Shown here: piece after piece, positions 57,735 through 64,000 of the stretch
Layout: every line of letters starts with the position of its first letter
Numbering within the stretch: position 1 is the first letter of the stretch
Source of the DNA: Marisa cornuarietis
Taxonomy: Eukaryota > Mollusca > Gastropoda > Architaenioglossa > Ampullariidae
Assembly: GCA_004794655.1 (NCBI GenBank)
Contig: SMMW01000521.1
Span: 5,996,501-6,060,500, forward strand
Length of the DNA: 64,000 nucleotides
Direction: 5' to 3'
The notes under the pieces: generated by a model
What the model was told of the DNA's origin: nothing
What the model saw: the letters and a program-made list of their open reading frames with translations, nothing else
Database searches by the model: none
Program-made: the position numbers and the translations under genes

Positions 57735-58100
57735 GTAGTGTAAACCCTTTGTGTGTGAATGTGATTTCTTTTATTATCAAGGCAACATCTGCTACTTCGT
57801 CACTGAGGCTGGGCAAGTGAGCCTTCAATTAACACCAAGCTGTGTCGTTCAACTTTCTGTTTTAGCTTCATAGACTGATATTTAGTTAAATGATAGAGTC
57901 AGCATAGGTCTTATCAGGAGAGGTCTTATTTATTCTAAACACATTGCAGTCCCCGACACTTGACTGGGTTTTATTATATTTGAATTGATGGGGGAAACAA
58001 ATGTGATTATCGCCCAGTTGGTAAAGAAGCTGTAGAACTTGCCAGTCCCATCTTTCGTCTGTCACCACCAGTGGATTCTCACCAGTACTTCTTCTGTGAG
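57735..58100 (+). pseudogene. Possible decayed CTLD remnants (plus strand)
   Basis: In one frame 57740-57875 reads CKPFVCECDFFYYQGNICYF and VTEAGQ, combining a CTLD-like PFVCE ending with a QGNICYF start. At 58025-58098 the text KEAVEL, CQSHLSSV (in a shifted frame) and PVDSHQYFF ends at a good donor (GAG|GTAAGG), recalling exon 3 of a CTLD. Stops and frame changes are needed to link the parts. May be chance. Confidence 0.25.
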
Positions 58101-58890
58101 GTAAGGAATGTACACTGTGCTAAGATCACTATTTAAAATATTTAATTTTGATCAAATAAACATTTTGCAATATTTCCTTATTTTGACAGGAACACTAATA
58201 AATTAAAAGCGAAATATTTCATAGAAATATAAATGATGAAGAAAACAGCAACTGTTATCAGTTTATCCAAAGTAGTTATAATTAATACTATAATTTGCTG
58301 AGGCTGATTGACGGAAAACAAGGCAAACACCATTGTTGTGAGACTGTAAGCACACGAACTAAAGTGGTACACTGACACTAAACTGGTGGTGAAGTCACTA
58401 CCTGTTCGCAGCAAAGCTCCTGTCGTCACCATAAAGTCTCTCTCTGATGACCTGTCCTCTACAGTCGAGACACTGACGGTTTGCAGTAAAGGCTCCTGCT
58501 AAAACCCTGCCCAACAGTTTTTTCTCCCACGTGCTTGCCACAGAATCAGGAGTAGAGACAAGGGTTTGTAGCGACAGTCTGATGTCTCTATACAACTCGC
58601 TCCTCTCTGGTAGATCGCCTCAGAATGATCTCATAAGTGGGGTCGCTAACGGATTACAGTCAATGTCGTCGTATAACTCTGTTCTCTCTCAGTGGTTGAA
58701 CAGTCCGTGGCGGCCACTATCACATCACACCATGATGTCTTCACTAAGATTTCATCCTTGTTCTCAAAACAAAGATCTCACATCTCTTAGTTACGTCATG
58801 GTGTGACGTAATACGCAGGTCAACGTCACAGCTCACGAGACTATTCAGGAACGTGCCGCTGTTCCCCTCCCCAGGCCTTTGGACACTTAC
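58101..58890. other. No gene recognised
   Basis: A minus-strand frame to 58595 (with WEKKLLGRVLAGAFTANR) has no known motif. Confidence 0.35.
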
Positions 58891-58892
58891 TA

Positions 58893-59285
58893 AAAATTAA
58901 TAATAATAATAATAATAGTGAAGATGCGCATATTGACACTCATAGAGAGCATGCTCTTAACACTTAAAACGAGGAAGAGACGTGGACTACATGGATAGAA
59001 CACGAGGGACGGAAGAATAAACAACAGTACTGACGACAAACAGAAAACAATGATAGAAAACATAAAAAGACACCAAGTAAGAGAACATAGAAAATATAGT
59101 GATTCTGTAGAGAAAGATGGGGAGACAAGTAGCAAGAGCGGAAGGGGGGAGGGTAAGAAGGACGAGCATTGTGTGGACTGTGTTAGGAGTGATGCTCAAG
59201 TAAGAGGTGAGTTTTCAGTGCAGATTTGAAGGATTCAGTTGTAGGAAGGTGGCGGATATGGAAAGGAAGAGAGTTCCATTGTTCC
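58893..59285 (-). mobile_element. 5'-truncated CR1/L2-like retrotransposon 3' end
   Basis: Reverse complement of the same 3' end as 17348-17690, ending in (AAT)n on the plus strand at 58901-58917. Confidence 0.8.
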
Positions 59286-60320
59286 ATTCACTTACTAAAA
59301 TGAATAGTATTAATGATGAAATAATATAAAGAAAAGGTTTGAGCCGTGAAACGTTACAGTCACTACCCCCAAAGGCTGCCTCTGGTCAAACCTGTCACAA
59401 GATCCCGCTGCCGAGAACAGACATCTACAGAAATGTGCTACTCTGGGCATGTTGTGCGTAAGCAGTCATCATTCCAAGATCCTAGTCTGGTGACAGGACT
59501 TCATACTCACAGCAGCAACTTGACAGTAATTATTATCATGAAATACAGTTTGTGTGATTCTGATTGCTTGCGTATTGGCATTCGCACTGACATGCATCCA
59601 CCACCAGACAAAGGCCAGAAAACCTTCAAGAGAATAGGATTCAGCAGACTCGGGGTGCGATACTAAGGCGTAAGAAAGGGAGGCAAATACGTCCTGCATC
59701 AAGTAAAGGGCCGCTACCGTGTATGTGCATTCGGCCACGCGCGGACCTAGGATTTAATGTCACCTCCGTTTGTGTCAATGTATTTGCCACATTTCACAGC
59801 AATAATAAAAAAGCTGCCATAGAAATGAAATTTAAATTGTGATTTAACCATAAAATAAAAGAAGAACCTAACTGTTCTTACCTTTAGGCCATAGTGAGCT
59901 CAATTCCTTTGAAATACTCATAAGCAACACCGCATCACCCTCCACTTTCTTCGAGAAATGCTTCTAAACTAGAATCACAGAAAATATTGGAGATTTATTT
60001 TACGCAAGGTAGTAGAAAGGTAATTTTTATATTTGCATATACTTGTGCTTTGATAAAAATAAAGGAAACCACAGACAATGTAAGTTAGTATGGTCATGAA
60101 CAATGAAAGTAGGGTTTACTCCGGTTCCTTCTTAAGACATCAACTTGAAGACCTGTCCACTTACTCTGTTGCTACACTGAACTTGAACTGAATTGCCGCT
60201 GACGTTTTGGTAGAAATTTAAGAAGTATCGATAATTGATAAATTATCACAAATTGATAAAATTGAATAACAAACTGTTGATAATACTTTTCTTGTAACAC
60301 TGCTGCTAATTCTGAACTTA
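59286..60320. other. No gene recognised
   Basis: Short frames only, A+T-rich. Confidence 0.45.
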
Positions 60321-60324
60321 CGGA

Positions 60325-60610
60325 TGAAGAAGTGCATGCTATTTGTCTCATTGTAGTGTTCTTCATGCTATTCGTCTCATTGTAGTGTTCTTCATGCTAT
60401 TCGTCTCATTGTAGTGTTCTTCATGCTATTTGTCTCATTGTAGTGTTCTTCATGCTATTTGTGTCTTCATGCTATTTGTCTCATTGTAGTGTTCTTCATG
60501 CTATTTGTCTCATTGTAGTGTTCTTCATGCTATTTGTCTCATTGTAGTGTTCTTCATGCTATTTGTCTCATTGTAGTGTTCTTCATGCTATTTGTCTCAT
60601 TGTAGTCCAC
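60325..60610. repeat. 29-bp tandem repeat, about 9-10 copies
   Basis: Unit TTCTTCATGCTATTTGTC, TCATTGTAGTG. Two slightly different types (ATTCGTC and ATTTGTC) and one shortened copy. Confidence 0.95.
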
Positions 60611-61085
60611 TTTCATTGTGCACATCACTTGGTCTTGAGAAAGTCCTCCATGTGGTAAATCTGCTACAGGAATGAGGCCAAAGCGACTTTGCATTGTTGG
60701 TGCGAGTGGTCCTGATGGTTACTTTCCTTGGACTTATCTCTGCAATTCTTGCTCTTGCTTAGCAGACGACACGTGCTCCACGTGGGGAAGGTCTAGACAC
60801 TGCCTTGTCCTCACGAGCAGCAGATCATCTCCTGTATCATTATCATCATTACTATTGATGTGGGGTTAGGGGGGAGTATTTTTATCAAATCCTCCAAACA
60901 CATTCCAGGCTGTCCTATTTGTTTCCTGACCTTTTTGGTTTGGACAATGAGCCAGTGGCCGGCTTATAGGGTCTTTGACAGTGCAGGTAACAGCTGAGTA
61001 GTCTACAAAACTTAGTACACTAGCAACACGATGAAAACAAACTCAACTTGGGGTAAATACTTTCTGAGGTTTCTTCTCAAGAACC

Positions 61086-61151
<66 letters not shown>

Positions 61152-61345
61152 AAACATTCTCTCTGCCTCCCAACAAACATAAACATCTTTCTTAGCCTCA
61201 TTGTATTGTAACCTGTGTTGTACATTGTATGAGGGATGCACATCTCCAGGTCACACATTTATCTTATTCAAGGTTCACCGATAATCTACAGCTGCTGACA
61301 GTCAAGCAGTCGCCATCTTACTGTGAGTGGTAAAGTGGATCAAGA
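60611..61345. other. No gene recognised; (CA)n; upstream region of gene E
   Basis: (CA)n at 61092-61150. The text CAGCTGCTGACAGTCAAGC before gene E's start resembles CAACTGCTGACAGACTTAG between TATA and ATG in genes A and B, so it may be part of a shared core promoter or 5' UTR. No clear TATA. Confidence 0.4.
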
Positions 61346-62082
61346 ATGAGGCTGAAGTCTGCATTAGCTGTCATCTATGTGTTTGTTGTAACGAGTGCAT
61401 CGGGTAAGACTTTTCACTGTCACAATGTTTAAAATTTTCGATATCAAAAATCAAAAACGTGTACCGTTACTACCAGCCTGATCCTGATTAACTCTTGGCT
61501 TTGTGAATAAAACCCGTATTTTCCCAAATGTAGCTAAATCGTCGAATACAAAATGCAGTATCGGGGATAGCGCTTTTATCCCTTGGTGACTGTGTACCTG
61601 GGTATGTAACAGTCAGGTACAGTTGTTATTATTTATGACCCTTGACCTGTACACGTGCACACCAGGATTCACCCTGCATCGCGCGTCCTGTGGCCGAGGG
61701 GATTGATGGCTGACTTAATGAGGTTAGACTTGGGCCAGTGCTCAATCAGAGGAACTGGAGTTGTTTGCTAATAGGACAGTTACAATCATGTGACTACATT
61801 TCCTAGCTTTACATTTTAAGACATCTTGAGTCCCGTTGTCGTATGAACACCTGAACAGGTAATGGAGAGCAGGTGTCAGGCTTTGTACCTAAGTACATAC
61901 TGTTAGGGACATATCTAGGAACAGATTCACTTGGTCAAAATAATTGTATTAACAGCGAGATTTACTTGTTCTCACTGATTTGATTACATTACACGTCCTT
62001 TAAATGTACCTGTCATTGACCCTAGAGGGTCCTTATAGAGGGGACTTGTGAACAAACAGGCGTGCAAGTGTAAGAGTGTGTG

Positions 62083-62131
<49 letters not shown>

Positions 62132-63741
62132 GCTAATGTGCAGAAGTGTATAACCAGAGTGCGAGCAGTAGTAAGTGTAAGTGTGTTTGGTATTTGCTCA
62201 ATCATTGGCAACCATCATCAAGTCTACTTCTTTGTGTAGTGCCACTTGGTCAATAAATGAATTCCTTTCAAAAGAAAGAAGAAAATAACATACACACATA
62301 CTTTATTTTAAACGTATATTGGCTTTTGCACTGAATATCTATCACAGATTTTACCTCCGCTAGTCTCTAATCATAATCCTAGTCACAGACGTAGAGTAAA
62401 TTAAAGACACATGTCCACATTAATAACTGAAATTTACACAAATTCTTATATACCAAAAACATTTGACTGCAACAGTGTAGCACAAAACATTGAATCATCG
62501 ACATCAAATCCAGAGTTTAAAAGATATTTAAGTATGTCTGATAGGTGTGTTCCTGCTTTCTATTCTCTCGGAAACCGTCCTGACCACGTCTTACAGACTG
62601 GACTCCGTACTGGACCGAGCAACTTCAACTGAGATTTATTTAAAAGATATTTAAATAATAATTTATCATGTTCGTATAGCGAGTCTGCTGAACATTTTAT
62701 TATTATTATTATTATTTTTATTATTTTTATTATTATTATTATTGGGATTCTCGCCTATATATTCAGATTCAAAAGGGGCATTAATTACGATAACAATACC
62801 ATAAAGTTTCATGATTTCTACTGTTATTTCGCTTTTGCTGAATTGTTTGTGTGGGTGACTACACACCATAAGTTTATGTTTTATGTTTTACTGTGTTTTA
62901 TGTTAACAGAGCTTCGAAACTTAAATAAATGTATTAGAAGATAGAGTTCTTGTGAATCAGCTTCCGTAAAATGTTTTCCCTGGCGGTTGACAGTCCCTGC
63001 TACGTGCCGTGTGCAATAAATTTCTCATCGGTTGTCTTTGTCAGACTACAGAAGGTGTCCAGAAACCTGGAGTCTTTATGAAGACAACTGCTACATTTAC
63101 ATCGACATCCAACTTACTTGGTTCAATGCATTCGTAAGTTGACAGTCGACTTTGAACTCTATCCTCATTTGCAAAAGTAGTTCAAGATGGTTATTCAGGG
63201 ATAGAGAACAGATATGTTTTCAGAGATCGTTTGAATGTAGCCTTGTAGTCAGAGAGACAAATGTGATGTGAAGAGAGTTCCACTGCTTAGCAGCACAGAG
63301 GGAGGATGTCAGTTGTCCGTGTCTGTCTCTGTGGGAGGGAGGATAGAATGTGGGAGTCTGATGAGGAGAAGGTTTCGGCCAGGGGTTGTGGACAGACAAG
63401 ATTTCAGTAAAGCAGTGGGGACTGGGACGAACTTTCAAAGAATCCCTAGCATAGAGTTGAGTGCTTGTAGTCTAGTCTAGCTTTAACTGGTAGCCAATGA
63501 AGTGAGTGAAGAAGTGGTGTAACATGTTCAGATTTGTGAGTCCGGAAGAGGAGACGAGCAGCTGAGCTGTGGACTTTGTGAAGCGAGTGTTTGGACAAGG
63601 CTTGCAAATACGATGTGGCTCTAAAGTTTGTTGTTTGTTGTACGAAACAGAAAATGTGCCGTAGTCTGAATGGTCGACTTCTTCAAATAACTTCCGACGG
63701 AGAGAATTCCTTCGTCAGTAACCTACTCAAACATCGAAAAG
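61346..63741 (+). CDS. Secreted C-type lectin domain protein, gene E, 5' part (exons 1-3)
   Basis: Exons on the plus strand: exon 1 61346-61403, encoding the signal peptide MRLKSALAVIYVFVVTSAS, donor G|GTAAGA; exon 2 63045-63133 (YRRCPETWSLYEDNCYIYI, then LTWFNAF), donor GTAAGT; exon 3 63651-63741 (KMCRSLNGRLLQITSDGENS and FVSNLLKHRK), donor GTAAAT. Phases (1, 0, 1) match genes A-D, and exon 3 has exactly the same 91 nt. Exon 4 with the sugar-binding motifs must lie beyond 64000. Intron 1 is 1.6 kb and contains a (GT)n; intron 2 contains an antisense retrotransposon fragment. Its exon 2 (89 nt) pairs it with the orphan exon at 27.77 kb, suggesting a plus-strand subfamily. Confidence 0.82.
62087..62128. 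repeat. (GT)n microsatellite
   Basis: About 42 bp of GT in intron 1 of gene E. Confidence 0.95.
62698..62744. repeat. (ATT)n microsatellite
   Basis: Imperfect run, intron 1 of gene E. Confidence 0.9.
63180..63625 (-). mobile_element. CR1/L2-like reverse transcriptase C-terminal fragment
   Basis: Minus strand reads AARLLFRTHKSEHVTPLLHS, LHWLPVKARLDYKHSTLC, and further on SLCAAKQWNSL and TRLHSNDL, the C-terminal end of a non-LTR reverse transcriptase. A stop and frame changes make it dead. Lies in intron 2 of gene E, antisense to it. Confidence 0.75.
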
Positions 63742-64000
63742 GTAAATTATTTTAGGGATAAAAAAGATAACTAATTGGTTTCTAAATGAAAATATATAAT
63801 AAGAGTTTCCTTCGTAGTTCTGCTTCGGTAGCATATTCATTTTAATTAGTAATATTCAAAGGACTAAGAGCCATAAATAACTCATGAGTAGTTTTGTAAT
63901 TTTCTTATTTATCTTAATTACAAAAGAATTTTTGTATAATTAAAATATATTTCTCATGTGCATTGATAAACAAACTATTTTCTAAAGTAAAAAAAAGTGA

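Noticed and set aside
60325..60610. CRISPR array suggested by 29-bp regular repeats
   Set aside because: Units are contiguous without unique spacers, and the window is eukaryotic.
61984..62239. Frames with (TH)n and (CV)n runs
   Set aside because: Translations of the (GT)n microsatellite; the same holds for 34016-34351, 61043-61258 and 57309-57536.

Overview
The window is intron-rich, A+T-leaning metazoan DNA packed with microsatellites, minisatellites and dead non-LTR retrotransposons. Gene style (short secreted C-type lectin domain proteins of about 150-180 residues, split over four or five small exons), CR1/L2/RTE-like reverse transcriptase debris and abundant (GT)n suggest a mollusc, probably a gastropod. 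This is inference from style; no species marker was seen.

The biological content is one cluster of C-type lectin domain (CTLD) genes. Four head-to-tail genes lie on the minus strand and are called here A (14.4-19.0 kb), B (28.1-31.8 kb), C (36.0-40.5 kb) and D (47.6-54.7 kb). They share one architecture: a 49-nt signal-peptide exon ending in phase 1, an 86-nt exon 2 with the CP..W...CY start of a long-form CTLD, a 91-nt exon 3 with the FGG.LVEI helix, an exon 4 with the WIG, EPN/QPD, W.D and PFVCE motifs, and probably a small exon 5 ending at a conserved AATAAA. Each gene has a TATA box 36-46 nt upstream of a start codon. On the plus strand are the start of a fifth gene, E (61.3 kb to past the window end), a lone exon 4 (P1, 1.49 kb), a broken exon 4 (P2, 7.74 kb), an orphan exon 2 (27.77 kb) and fainter remnants near 19.3, 32.1 and 57.8 kb.

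A and B sit in a direct segmental duplication (about 14.19-22.56 kb and 27.87-34.12 kb). Copy A carries a 1.5-kb retrotransposon fragment whose empty site survives in copy B. The most striking structure is in these two copies: the first exon itself (ATG, signal peptide, splice donor) has become a 57-bp minisatellite, 7 units in A and 8 in B, with 8 nt between units and the reading frame preserved through the array.

The first 10.3 kb is mostly two large minisatellites (46-bp units at 1.8-6.5 kb, 47-bp units at 8.0-10.26 kb). Each starts just after a CTLD exon 4 and they share a core sequence, so they appear to be independent expansions of one seed duplicated with the exon. The rest is mobile-element debris: RTE-like and CR1/L2-like reverse transcriptase fragments, a hAT transposase pseudogene, a MITE, two LTR-like copies and a THAP-domain reading frame. 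Exon boundaries were placed by eye from splice consensus, phase and comparison between paralogues.
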